In this document: in pieces, positions 1-15,134 of the stretch
How positions within the stretch are numbered: position 1 is the first letter of the stretch
How the letters are laid out: each line of letters opens with the position of its first letter
From: Anaeramoeba flamelloides
Lineage: Eukaryota; Metamonada; Anaeramoebidae
DNA length: 64,000 nucleotides
NCBI GenBank assembly: GCA_027625915.1
Contig: JANTQA010000057.1
Location: forward strand, 8,866,001-8,930,000
Direction of reading: 5' to 3'
Notes under the pieces: generated by a model
What the model saw: only the letters and a program-made list of their open reading frames with translations
Database searches by the model: none
What the model was told of the DNA's origin: nothing
Made by a program: the position numbers and the translations under genes

Positions 1-1
1 A

Positions 2-172
2 GAAGCAGTAAACTCCTTTTTCAAGCAAGTTGATAATGATGAGAACGGAGAAATTTCATATGAAGAATTTAAAATTTATTGCGAAAATGATCCAAACGCA
101 GTTTCTGCATTTGAAGAAAGAATTCAACAATTAACCTTTAAAAAAAAAGGAGGTGCTTGTTCAATAATGTAA
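2..172 (+). CDS. EF-hand calcium-binding protein, C-terminal end (partial), with CaaX prenylation tail
   Basis: The window opens inside this gene; 56 codons remain before a TAA stop. The fragment carries one EF-hand loop, DNDENGEISYEE, with acidic or polar residues at the calcium-coordinating positions, Gly at loop position 6, Ile at 8 and Glu at 12, preceded by a helix ending FFKQV. After a short linker the protein ends KKKGGACSIM. CSIM fits the CaaX box, and Met in the last position normally favours farnesylation; the Lys run before it would help membrane binding. So this looks like a calcium sensor tethered to a membrane by a lipid. Only the last EF-hand is visible, so the subfamily cannot be given. 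The EF-hand is certain; the prenylation is inferred from the motif. Confidence 0.85.
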   Translation, partial: EAVNSFFKQVDNDENGEISYEEFKIYCENDPNAVSAFEERIQQLTFKKKGGACSIM

Positions 173-1828
173 ATTTATAAAATGATTAATTTAATATCAA
201 ATTATATGTGATGAAATTTTATTTTTTTACAGTTATTTAAATAATTCAAATCAATAGTTTTGAAATAATAAAGAATTTTTAACAATCTACTATTGTTTCT
301 GATACGTCCAACGAAAAAGATTATTATTATTCCGATGATTTTTTTATTAGTAAACTCATTTTTCTTAAAAACCTTTACTAAAATGAATAATTCACTATTA
401 ACTCTTTTCTTCATGATATTCGCCAAAAATATAATAAAAAAAAAAAAGCAAAAATAAAAATGCCCTTAATTTTATTTTTTTCTTAAAAAACTTTTAATAA
501 TATTTTAAATTCTTTTTTTCCTTAATTTAAATTTTTATGTAAACATCTTAAATTATTTAAATCTAATAATAGTGCTAATTAAATGTTTAATAAACGGGAG
601 TAAGATCGATAAAAATTTTTTGATCAATCATTTGATATTTTTTTTTTTTTATTTTAAATTAGGGCAAGAGTTTTTAAATTCCTCTTATTTTGCCCTAATT
701 CCAAGGATTACTTTTTGAATTTTTTTAAAAGATTTAAACTTAAACCTGTTCCAATACTACGTTTGCATTTTTTTTGATATGAAATTTTGATGCTGATATA
801 TATATATTTTACTTAAGGAAATAAAGAAAAAAAGAAAATAAAAAAATTGAAAATAAAAAATTCTTAAAATAGTAAAAAAAATATACAAATTCGGGTACAT
901 AGTGCCCCACTTTTTGGAGTCGTGGAATACCAATTTATAAATCACAGTTTGTGGAATCTTATTTATTAATAATCTTTCTATCGGGTTTTTACTCCTCCTT
1001 TTTCATGACGTGGATAATTTTTAATTTGGTCATGTAAATGATATAATATTTTTTTACTTTAATATTCTAAGTATTTTTCTTCTTCTCTTTTTTATTTAGT
1101 AAATTTTCTTTGATTACTCCTTTCTCACAATGTATAAAGATATATATATATATTAAAAAAAATGAATATGATAATTAGAAAGCCCATATTGATAGTTTTT
1201 ATGGTAAATGTGTTCAAATTTAAACATTATCTTGTGCTCAGATTATTTACTAATATATATATATATATATATATATATTATGAGTAAATATTATGTTGTT
1301 TCTCAAACAATTTTCGATGTTTAATGTAATTTTTGTATTCTGAAAATTGATTTTTTGAATATCAGAAAAAATTCTTGAATATTTGAGTAGATTTATTACT
1401 TTTTTTTTTTTTTCGATATGAGATTTCTTATTCTCATTTTGACTTTTTTAAATCTTTATCAATTTCAAAAATTGATATTGAAAAAAAAAAACAGAAATGG
1501 CTTTGGAAAGATTTTATCTTTATTATTTAACAAGATCATTAATTATTACAATTTTTTTTGGATAAAAATAATAATATTTTTAATATTATGATCAAAACAA
1601 TAAGAATTTTTTTTTTTTTTAAATAGAAATCCAGATTTCGCAATTATTTTTAAAAGCTGAATTGTTTCATAAAAAAATACTAAAATCTAGAATTATATCG
1701 AAATTTTCATTTTTTTTTAAACAATTGATAAAATTGTAATTTGATCTTACTCAGAAAATATTTTGTATAATTTCTGTATTATAAAACGGATGCCTGTTCT
1801 TTTCATGTTAATATTTTTTTGTACTTAG
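173..1828. other. AT-rich intergenic region, no supported gene
   Basis: About 1.65 kb of A/T-rich DNA with long T and A runs and an (AT)n tract near 1253-1279. Open stretches are short and low in complexity. A possible short start exon near 1162 (ATG followed 42 bases later by GTAAAT) could not be linked to a convincing downstream exon. Confidence 0.5.
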
Positions 1829-2144
1829 ACTTCCAAAATTTACAAGAAAGTGGTACAATCTTTGAACTTCTTATACATTTTTTAACACAGCAAAACCCAA
1901 CAAAGGTACTTTATTATTATTTCCTCGAATACTACTGTACTTTATATTTAATGTTTTTTGTAAAGATTTCGAACCACAATTGTTTTTTAATTATTTAAAT
2001 AGAAAATTATATCGATTAAATCCCCATTCTAAAATTTTAGATAAACAAATATATTTCCAAATTCTATTTTGTGAAAGGGAGAATAGATCCATGTGTTTAT
2101 CAAACCTAAAAGTTTTAGCGAATATTATAATTGCCACTGATTAA
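1829..2144 (+). other. coding-like stretch, unresolved
   Basis: Two plus-strand pieces have higher GC and more protein-like composition than their surroundings. The first (1829-1905) is framed by an acceptor-like TTAG and a donor-like GTACTT and reads 25 codons including GTIFELLIHFLTQQNP. The second (1968-2144) is open for 58 codons to a TAA and includes YFQILFCERENRSMCLSNLK. Their phases do not join directly, and no family is recognised. Given the low GC content, open frames of about 60 codons arise by chance in this window, so this may be an exon pair of an unknown gene, a decayed coding sequence, or chance. Confidence 0.2.
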
Positions 2145-2560
2145 GTTTTGCCCCCATTTGATTAACGATTCTTAGAGACGTGTTGATTAATAATATTTTT
2201 TCCTTGTTTTCTTAAATTTAAATATCAATGGTTTTGGAATCATTTTCTGCTAAGTTTAAAAATCCAAAATAATTAAAAAAAAAATTAGAGTTTTGTTATT
2301 TTGTAGATTGACACAAGTTTAAGGTATTAAAATTAAAATATGAACTTTGAAAAAAACATCCAAAATTTAATGGATCTACATTATTCTTAATTCAAGTTTT
2401 TAAAAGGCAATTAATCAACAATGAGTAATTACCAGGTTATTTTTAGTTATTCAAACTAATTTATCGATACAATGATATTTATTAAATTTTGAGAATAAAA
2501 TTAAAATCCAATTTCAAAATTTCTCTGAAAAATTAAACAAAAAATGTAAAATAAATTGTA

Positions 2561-3140
2561 ATATATGTCCTTAATACAATTAAGCACTATTTTTTTCTGA
2601 TTAAAATTTTTCGAAATTAAGAACATAACTTAATTCAATTAAACACTGTGATAATTTTTTTTAGAATAAAAACACTCGAAACTTTTGAATATCGAAAATA
2701 TTTTTTGAAATTACTGTGCACTTTTTTATTTTTTTTTGAAAAATTGGGGTTGAGAAAAGTTTGAAATCAAAGAATAAGTTAATATATTAAATTAGAATAC
2801 TTTTCCAGAAAGTTTATCCTTTTAGTTTAACTTTTTTTTTATTTTACCATTTAAAACTAAAAAAAACATTTGAGGACCAAATTAGTGCCTTGTGTGAAAA
2901 GAAAATTCCCCATAATTTAGAATTTGTTTTAGTAAATGAGTTTTAACAAGATAGTGTATCTAAAAATATACATAATTTCAAGTTTGAATTCAATGTTTTT
3001 GGCAAAAAATGATTTCAAGAAAAAGTTAAATTGAAACTTTATTTATTTTTATTTTATCATTTTGTTTTTTTAATTGTATAAATGGAAAGTATTTGATCAG
3101 TTTTTCGTTTTTAGTGTTTTTTGGGTCGTAGGGACATATA
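2561..3140 (+). repeat. dispersed TIR element, family A, copy 1
   Basis: About 580 bp, highly similar to 9243-9816 and 32463-33040. It begins TATATGTCCTTAATA and ends TCGTAGGGACATATA, so the ends form an inverted repeat built on TATATGTCC/GGACATATA. It contains no coding capacity. Size, terminal inverted repeats and multiple copies fit a non-autonomous DNA transposon (MITE-like). All three copies lie in the same orientation. Confidence 0.75.
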
Positions 3141-3180
3141 AATAAAAGATTTTATTTGCTTTCCATTTTTTATTTCATAC

Positions 3181-3219
<39 letters not shown>

Positions 3220-3230
3220 AGAAAGAAAAA
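3181..3230. repeat. (AAAG)n microsatellite
   Basis: About ten tandem AAAG units directly after family A copy 1 and just past the 3' end of the LMBD1 gene on the other strand. Confidence 0.9.
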
Positions 3231-3293
3231 AGGAGAAAATTAATAGAATTAAAATATTAAAATCAAAAAAAAAAAAAATAATCAAGCAATTGA

Positions 3294-7593
<4,300 letters not shown>

Positions 7594-9242
7594 CTTAATA
7601 ATGAAATGTTAAGAAATAAATTGGGAAAAAAATGATTCAACTTGAAGTTCACAAAACCAAACAAAAAACAACAAAAGTTTTCTTTTTTATGTAAGCTTTC
7701 TCTCAATTTCAGAGACAGTTCTAGAAAAATTATTCAGACCTTGAAAAAGGAATTTTTATTTTGTTGTTTGGAAATACATCAAATTAATTTGTGCTTTTTG
7801 TTTTTTTCACGATATTTTTTTCTAATAGAAAAACTATTTGGAGTTCTTGAAGCTCTGAAAGAATACTTTATATTGTATTCATTTTATAAGGATTTTTGAA
7901 ACTATTTTGAGACCAAAATCTAAAGATGAAATGTGGAAATAAATTTTCCATTTCTTTTTCTTCTTTTTTTTTAACCAATCTGTTTTTTCGAAGAAATAGA
8001 AAATAATTTGTTCTCTATTTATTGTTTTGTTATATTACGACGTCTGTGTATATTTACCTTTCTTGGTCAAATTAAGAATCCAAAAAGAAAATCTCGTATT
8101 TGATCTAAAAACAATTTCAATGAAGCAAAATTTTAGGAAATTAAGGTATTTCCAAAAAAGTGGGGAATTTTTTTTTACATTTCATAAAAAATGATCTTTG
8201 TTCGTGGGGGTATTTGTTAATTGAAAATTTCAAATTAAGTTTAATATTAATATCAATTGAATTAATGACCTGGTATTTATTTCAAAATATGTTGGATGAA
8301 ATATTTCCTAAAAATGAAAAAAAAAATAATAGCACTTTTTTTCGTGAAAACAATCAACGAACGTTTTCAATAAAGAACTGAAAATATGGAAAGGGTACAA
8401 ATTATTTTTTAAACAATCAAAGGAGGTATATGTTTTAAATTGTATTTGAAATTTTGCTGAGATTCAACAAGTTATGAAAAAGATTTTTTCAATCAAAAAG
8501 AAAATAATAAATACTAATTTTCACCACTAAAAAATATCAGATTAAATTGAGATCAGAAAATTTAATATTTTTTATTTATGTAATATAATACAAACAAAAA
8601 AATTGAATTATAATATAGAATTGATAAATGTCAGTTAATGATTTTGTAAAATTAAATACTTTTTTTGAAGATAGAATTTAATAAATATATTTGAAAATAA
8701 ATTTGCCCGACTTTCTTGGAAATAGCTTATGGTTGAAAGAATTACGCTTGTGCTAGTAGAATTCCAAAATTAATCCGTACTGTTATTAAATGGGAATAAT
8801 ATTCGTTCTTGATGGTTCAAAAATGTCTCTAAAAGATCAGTTAGTAAAAATTGTACTTTTTGTTGATCTCATCAAATAAAAACTGATCATTGTATAAGTT
8901 TAATACAAACAATTTGAACAAAAATCTGCATTTCACCAAGAATTTAAAGGTTAAAACATCTATATTCAAACTTCAAAGATGAAAAATTTACCACTTTTAA
9001 TTATCTTAAAATATATATTTGCAATTCAAAAAGTGAATTATAGGGATCAAAATAAAGTGAGCACAATGGCAATTAGTCTATGTTTCAATAATAATTCAGT
9101 GTTTTTTTTAATTCTTGTTTCAATAGAACATCCCAGTGTAATATCCAGTTGCATATCTAAGTACAATTCAATTTGGGAAGTAAACTCCATGATTTTTTTA
9201 GTAAATTATAAATTACGAATGAAATTTGTCAAATTTTTTTCA
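7594..9242. other. intergenic region upstream of LMBD1
   Basis: AT-rich. Plus-strand open frames at 7642-7899 and 8160-8381 have low-complexity composition and no recognisable domain. The segment 8815-8990 resembles 26860-27030 weakly and may be an old repeat. The LMBD1 promoter must lie at the left end of this interval, but no motif stands out. Confidence 0.4.
9047..9190 (-). other. small ORF, 47 codons, unresolved
   Basis: An ATG-initiated frame of 47 codons ending in TGA, with mixed, protein-like composition (for example QIELYLDMQLDITLGCS followed by a basic stretch). It abuts the start of family A copy 2. No family was recognised. It may be a decayed piece of a larger coding sequence; the overlapping plus-strand frame is more hydrophobic and less convincing. 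Confidence 0.2.
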
Positions 9243-9816
9243 TAATATGTCCTTAATAAAATTAAGCACTATTTTTTTCAGATTAATATTTTTCGAAATC
9301 TAGCCTGATAACTTAATTTCAATTAACAACTGAGATAATTTTTTTTAGAATAAAAACATTCTCAACTTTTGAATATGAAAATATTTTTTGAAATTACTAT
9401 GCACTTTTTTATTTTTCTATGAAAAAATGGGGTTGAGAAAATTTTGAAATCAAAGAATAAGTTAATATATTAAATTAGAATACTTTTCCAGAGAGTTTAT
9501 CTTATTTACATAATTTTTTTTTAATTTTACCATTTGAAAATAAAAAAACATTTGAAGACCCAATTATCCCTTTTGTGAAAATAAAATTCCCATAATTTAT
9601 AATTTGTTTTAGTAAATGAGTTAAAATAAGATAGTGTATATAAAAATATACATAGTTTCAACTTTGCATTCAATCATTTTGGCAAAAAATGATTTCAAGA
9701 AAAAGTTAAATGGAAACTTTATTTATTTTTATTTTTTCATTTTGTTTTTTAATTTTTTTAATGGAAGATATTTGTTCAGTTTTCGATTTTTTGTGTTTTT
9801 TGGGTGCAGGGAAATA
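9243..9816 (+). repeat. dispersed TIR element, family A, copy 2
   Basis: Matches copies at 2561-3140 and 32463-33040 nearly end to end. The left end ATATGTCCTTAATAAAATTA is intact; the right end GGGTGCAGGGAAATA has diverged from GGGACATA, so this looks like the oldest of the three. The open frame at 9634-9891 crosses it and is not regarded as a gene. Confidence 0.75.
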
Positions 9817-9867
9817 TTCACAATTTTTTTGAAATTTTTTGTATTTCTTATTTTTAAAAATTCAAGT

Positions 9868-10050
9868 ATAAAAAATTTACTCTATTTTTAGAGATAAATT
9901 TTGCTATTTGATCATTTATTTTGAGAATTTCAATTGAAATAATAGAACTTTAAGAAATCAATATCATATTTAATTCGGACTTATTGTTTGTTTATTTGAT
10001 CATTTTATGTCTAGGTCTTCTATAATAATAAAAATAAAAAAAAAATTATT
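9868..10050 (+). repeat. partial copy of family C element
   Basis: About 180 bp similar to the inner part of the left arm of the large palindrome at 39011-40266 and to 61178-61611. Shared blocks include TTTACTCTATTTTTAGAGATA and GGTCTTCTATAA. It lies only about 50 bp after family A copy 2, so the two repeats sit side by side. Confidence 0.7.
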
Positions 10051-10295
10051 TAAAAACATGTATTAAACTCTTTCACATACCTTATTTTTAAAACAATATT
10101 TTATTTATTTTAAAAATAACTCTGAGATTAATAACTCAAATTATTTTCACATTTTTGAAATATATTGATAATACAATAAAAATTTTGATCAAATGAAGAA
10201 AAAAATAACCAGTACAGGTTTTTTAAGATGATAATTAAAACGCAAATCTTGAAAAAATAAAAAAGTTGTTCATTTTAGAAGTTCTATATATTAAT

Positions 10296-10457
10296 TACAG
10301 TCAGTTTCAAATTTAATACAACAATTACAACGAAATATAAGGTACCGAAAAAATTCAAATTAGGGTACAAAATTTGGAATTTTTTTTACACGAATTATTT
10401 TCCTAGGATCTGAATTTTGCGCCTTAATTTAAAAATTTTTTTGTGCCTTAAAAATGG
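10296..10457. repeat. TACAGTC palindromic MITE, family B, copy 1 (degenerate)
   Basis: Begins TACAGTCAGTTTCAAATTTA and contains the diverged inner parts of the family B hairpin (AACGAAATATAAGG, TTTGCGCCTTAATTT). The right terminus is not well preserved. The better copies are at 22068-22268 and 28234-28433. Confidence 0.65.
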
Positions 10458-12278
10458 AAAGGATTGTATTAAATAATGGAATATCATTATTTTGAGTTTC
10501 TATTATTATATTTTGATAAATAACGCCAAAAAAAAATTCAAAATTTATAATTTTTATTTGTAATCCTATTAAAAAACTAAATAATTTATTGTCCGATAAT
10601 ATTTTAAATAATTTTTTTGGAGCTCTTTTAATCATATAAGTACTTGAAACATTTTAATTTCAATTGCGGGGTACTTTAATTCTAGATGAACCTAGGGTAC
10701 AGTTGATACACCAATCCGATAATTCTTGATATCTTCATATCTATCTGCATTTTTATCTTCTCTAGGAATTGTAAAAGAATTATCAACTCTAATTAATTCA
10801 GAAAGTAGATCCATTTTACAATTTTCATATTTTTAATTACGACAACATTACTGAAAAAAGATTTTTTGAGTCTCATGTAATCGTGAAACCTTGAAATAAA
10901 AATATCACCCACTTCTTTATTTGTAAAAAGAGCCAACTAACATTAGAGTTGAATCTTTTGTTTTTCGATTTTATAATCCTTTTTTTTTTAATTATTAAAT
11001 TTTTGTTTTTTTTTTTATATTTTGACTTGAATCTGCTAATATGTTCCAGAGAAATTCTGAAAATTAATCAGAGAATAAATCAAAAAAATTCACCTGAGAA
11101 AGTGTGTATTTTAAATAAATCTATTCTGTTTAAAAAAAAAAACAAAAAATATCACATTTACAAAGAAATTTGTTTAAATCATATATATATATATATATAT
11201 AAAACAAAATTATAAAGCCATATTTAAAAGTTTGTTCTTCTTTGCCTTTTGATATTTGAAGAGTAGAAATAAAAAAGTTACCTTGGGTTTCCATCTACAC
11301 CACTATTTATAATTATTTGACCAAAACCATTTTTTACAAAACTATTATCATTAAATTTTTTTTAAACTCTTTTTAATGAAAATAATTCAACAAAGAATAC
11401 CGTTCCATAGATTAATGGAAAAGAATCGGATAATTGAAATCAAAAAAAAAAAAAAAATGATTCCACTCAAAGAAAAAAAAATGGTAAAAAAATTGTAAAG
11501 TCATGATTCAAAATTATTTTTTTTTTTTTTCAAACAAATTAAAAATAAATAATTTACAAACCAAACAAATCCATCCATTAAATATAATTTTTTTCTAAGG
11601 ATGTATTGGAAAATATATTAATTTTCTTGGGTCCAAACTCAGGAATTATATGAATTAAATGAAAATAGGATTTTTAAATTCATTTTGGCAATTCTTTTAA
11701 AAATAAAAAGTAATTTATTTCTCAAAATTTTTCAAATATCAGTTTTATTACATTCAGAATTAAAAACAAAACTCTAAGTAAGGAGAAGGAATTGTATCCA
11801 ATATTACAGATAAGATCAATAAATAAACGATTTTTATCGTTTTTTTCTTGTTTAATTAACGAATTCTTAGTTCCTTATTTTATATTTCTTTTATATTTCA
11901 GTTTATTTATTAAAAAATAAACCCTTTGGTTCAAAAAAATAATTTTTATTTGAAATAACTTTTAAAATAAAAAAATTTGTTTTTTTTTCAAATACACGAA
12001 TCCTATTTACAAAAGCTTTTTGTTTTATATTTACTCTGATACAAATATATTACAATTTGAAGTTTTCTGTGTAATTCATAATAAACTTTTTTTCAAACAA
12101 AAGGTCACACCTCTAAAATCATCAATACTATTGAATTTGATTGTTAATAAGATAATTACTTATTGGTGATTTTCATTTTAATTATTCATTTTTTCATTTT
12201 TTGTTTTTTTTTATTTAAATGGCTATTGAACAGTTAGAAAATGAAAAAAAAAAAAAAAGATAATAAGAAATCAATTTA
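10458..12278. other. intergenic region with diffuse repeats
   Basis: AT-rich DNA without a supported gene. It includes an (AT)n tract near 11180-11200 and a repeat shared with 41758-41985. A minus-strand piece near 11350-11282 reads NGFGQIIINSGVDGNP before a donor-like GTAACT; it recalls an RCC1-type repeat but is too short to call. Confidence 0.35.
11638..11880 (+). repeat. dispersed repeat, family F, copy 1
   Basis: About 240 bp sharing blocks such as TGAATTAAATGAAAAT, AAATTCATTTTGG and AAAAAGTAATTT in the same order with 41758-41985. No terminal structure could be defined by eye. Confidence 0.55.
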
Positions 12279-12518
12279 GAAATAACCTACCTGTCTAAAA
12301 ATGAAAACAGTTTAAGTTTGATTTTGAATGAGCTAGATTTAGGAATTAAGAACGACCATTATTGGATTGATGTATGTAATAAAGAAAAAAGAAAATAGAG
12401 AAAAAAAAAAAAAAAAATACCAACAAAATACCCAGATGAATTGCGGCTTTACTTGAAAAGTGAAACTTTAAAGAACAAAAGTTTGATCTGTAAAGAGTTA
12501 TCAATAAAATGTCGATAA
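12279..12518 (+). other. coding-like remnant, two open pieces
   Basis: The first piece (12279-12370) follows an ATTTAG acceptor-like site, stays open for 30 codons (including NELDLGIKNDHYWID) and meets a perfect donor-like GTATGT. The second (12420-12518) is open for 32 codons to TAA and includes YPDELRLYLKSETLKNK. Both have clearly higher GC and charged residues compared with the flanks. The space between them is only about 50 bases and almost pure A, which is poor for an intron. This could be the 3' end of an unknown plus-strand gene or a decayed one. No family recognised. Confidence 0.25.
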
Positions 12519-13530
12519 CTTCTTACCAATTCACAGTGTTCAAAGTTTTTTATTGATTTTCTAATTTTTATCCCTTACAATTTACAAAACGAGAGTTCTT
12601 GTTTCAAATAAAAGGACACACCAATTTTTAAAATATTTTTTTTTAATTTTTATTGATTTATTTAAATGAGTTTTAAATATTCAATTCAGTGTTTTTTTAT
12701 GTTTTAACGAGTTTCTGATATTTTAGAATGACACTACAATTAATTTGATTCAATTATGAATAATTCTTGAAATTTTTTGTGCCTTTTATTTAAAAAAAGA
12801 GTTTAGTTTAATTTTTTTTCAAGTTTAAAAGGATCATTTTTTTTCAAATTGTTGAAAAAATTAGAGCAAAAGAAAAAAAGGATTTAAGAAAAAGACAAGA
12901 AATTGGATTATTTCATATTACTTTTGTATCATTTAAGACAAATTAAAAAAATCCTTTTTTACTGATCTCATGTTTTGAAAATTGAAAAATGGTGGACAGA
13001 AGGATGAAGATTTCTTTTCAAACAAGTTTATCCATTTGAACAATTTTTTTAATTTTTTGTTTCGGAAATTGTGCTACTAAACAATTTGAGAAAGAAATCT
13101 CACTATTTTTTTCATTTCTCGCCCGACTTAAATTGGATTCTCAATTTTTTTCCCATTACTCAATTCAAGGGGTTTTTTATTCATTATAAAAATGTCAAAA
13201 TGAAGAAAAGGAAAGAAAAAAAATTCATTTAGAGATAAATACTCTTCAAACAAACCAAAAAAAACAAAAAATTACTTTTAACAAATGCAAACACAATTGA
13301 AATAAATAATTAAAAAGCGAATAAAAAATAAATAAAAAATATAGTTTCTTTTGATATATTTAAGTTTAAAGCGTATAGGATATCATTAATAATAAATATT
13401 AATAAATAATTATTTTTTTAAAAAAGAAATAAATAATTTGTTAAAAAAAAAAATATATTTTATAAAAAAATTTAGATCAAACAATTTTTCTTTCTTTGTT
13501 TATAATATTATAAATTTAATATATAATTTT
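12519..13530. other. AT-rich spacer
   Basis: About 1 kb between the coding-like remnant and the 3' end of the AP-1 mu gene. No supported gene, RNA or repeat seen. Confidence 0.5.
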
Positions 13531-15103
13531 TTAATTAATCCTAATAGCATAATTATTCTCTTTTGTTTCAGTCAAATAACGGACCCAAGGAAGAGATCGG
13601 TAACCAGATTTTTCGTGGACCTAAAGATTGAATTTAAATTATAAAGAATTATAAATAATAAAAATCATGAGCAAATTATTTAACAATTAATTAATAGAAA
13701 ATAATAATAAAAATAATATATATATATTTATATATTCATAAGGAATCATCTTTTTTTAAATTGTAATACAGTTTAAATAAAAAATAATGACTTTTGCTTT
13801 CGAATAATTATTTTTATTTAGAATTAAATATTCAATTTTGATTAATCAAAATCATTATTAGGGTATTTTAAAACTTTTTTGTACAAATTTAGTGCATTAT
13901 TATATCATCAAAGTAATTTCTAGAAAATATGTTTTTGTCAATTTATTGAAAAAAAATCCCAATCTACAAAATTGCCATCTTTAGGAGATTTTGTTTCTTA
14001 AAAACACAGAGAAACTGTTCTTGTAATTAAATTGATAATGGAAAAAAATATCTCGATAAGGTATCAATTTTCATTTTTTTGGTTGATTCATATTTTTTAA
14101 AATGTCTTTTAATGAAAAAAAAAAAAAAAAAAATTAAGATTGAAAAAAATTCGTAATGTTATGAGTTTATCATTTCAAATATAAAAAGTGTTTGATCAGT
14201 ATAATAGCAGAACCTCTATTTGATTGTTGTGAAGAAAAATATAATCTCAGAATTTCAATATGAAAAATTGAAATTTTAAATATTGAGCAAAAAAAATGGT
14301 TTGGTGATTTTTGTCGATTTATTTTAATACTCAATTTATCGATTATTCATGAGTAATTATTATTTGTGTTATATTATCCTTTTTTCTTAAAATTAATTTC
14401 TGGCTTATCAAATAATATTTCTTGAACATAAGTTCATGAAAAAAAATACATACGAAAGGGTATTAAAGCACAAATTTAACAGGTTAGGTTAGATAATTTT
14501 GCCATTTATTTAATGTGGAAATAATGACCAAATTCTAAGATTCTTCAAATAATGAAATAAAATTAAAGAAGAAAGTTGTGAAGAATTTCTTTTTGAATTA
14601 AGAAAATTCATAATTTTTAGATTTTTTTTTATTTTGAATTTTTTGAGAATTGGTGAAAAAATTGTTTTTTCATTCTTTAATAAAATTCCGAAATAAAAAT
14701 TTAGGAATTTGAGAAGTTCCGTAGAGTGCCGTAGAGTACCTAGCTTTTCTTATGGTTTTCTGTTTTATCTGTTAAGTGTTCTAGGTTTTTTTGAGGTTTT
14801 TTATTTTATTTGTGAAGTGTTCTAGGTTTTTTTGAGTTTTCTATTTTATTTGTGAAGTGTTCTAGGTTTTTTTCCTACTTTTTGAAAATAAACAGAAAAT
14901 TTTAATAAATTTTTGTTTATTTCAAAAAGTAAAAAAAACCTAACGAAAATCTATTGATTTTCCAAATAAACAGAAAACCTCAAGAAAAGCTAACAACAGT
15001 TTTCTAGAATTCAAAAGAATTGAATTAAATCTATGATTTTACTCTATTATTTTAAATTCTGGAAAACCTAACGGCAAATAAGAAGGGTTAATAACTCCCC
15101 ACT

Positions 15104-15134
<31 letters not shown>

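Noticed and set aside
1955-1985. GATTTCGAACC-like word resembling a tRNA T-arm
   Set aside because: No acceptor stem, D-arm or anticodon arm can be formed around it; no tRNA gene was found anywhere in the window.
8815-8990. Similarity between this interval and 26860-27030
   Set aside because: Shared words are short and AT-rich; not strong enough to define a repeat family by eye, so mentioned only as weak.
11282-11350. Minus-strand piece resembling an RCC1 repeat with a donor-like GTAACT
   Set aside because: Only about 23 codons with no upstream acceptor in frame and no companion repeats; too short to call.
13438-13644. Plus-strand frame and a TTTCAG-preceded exon-like piece ending near 13630
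   Set aside because: The opposite strand encodes the conserved AP-1 mu C-terminus in consistent splice phase, so the plus-strand reading is a shadow.
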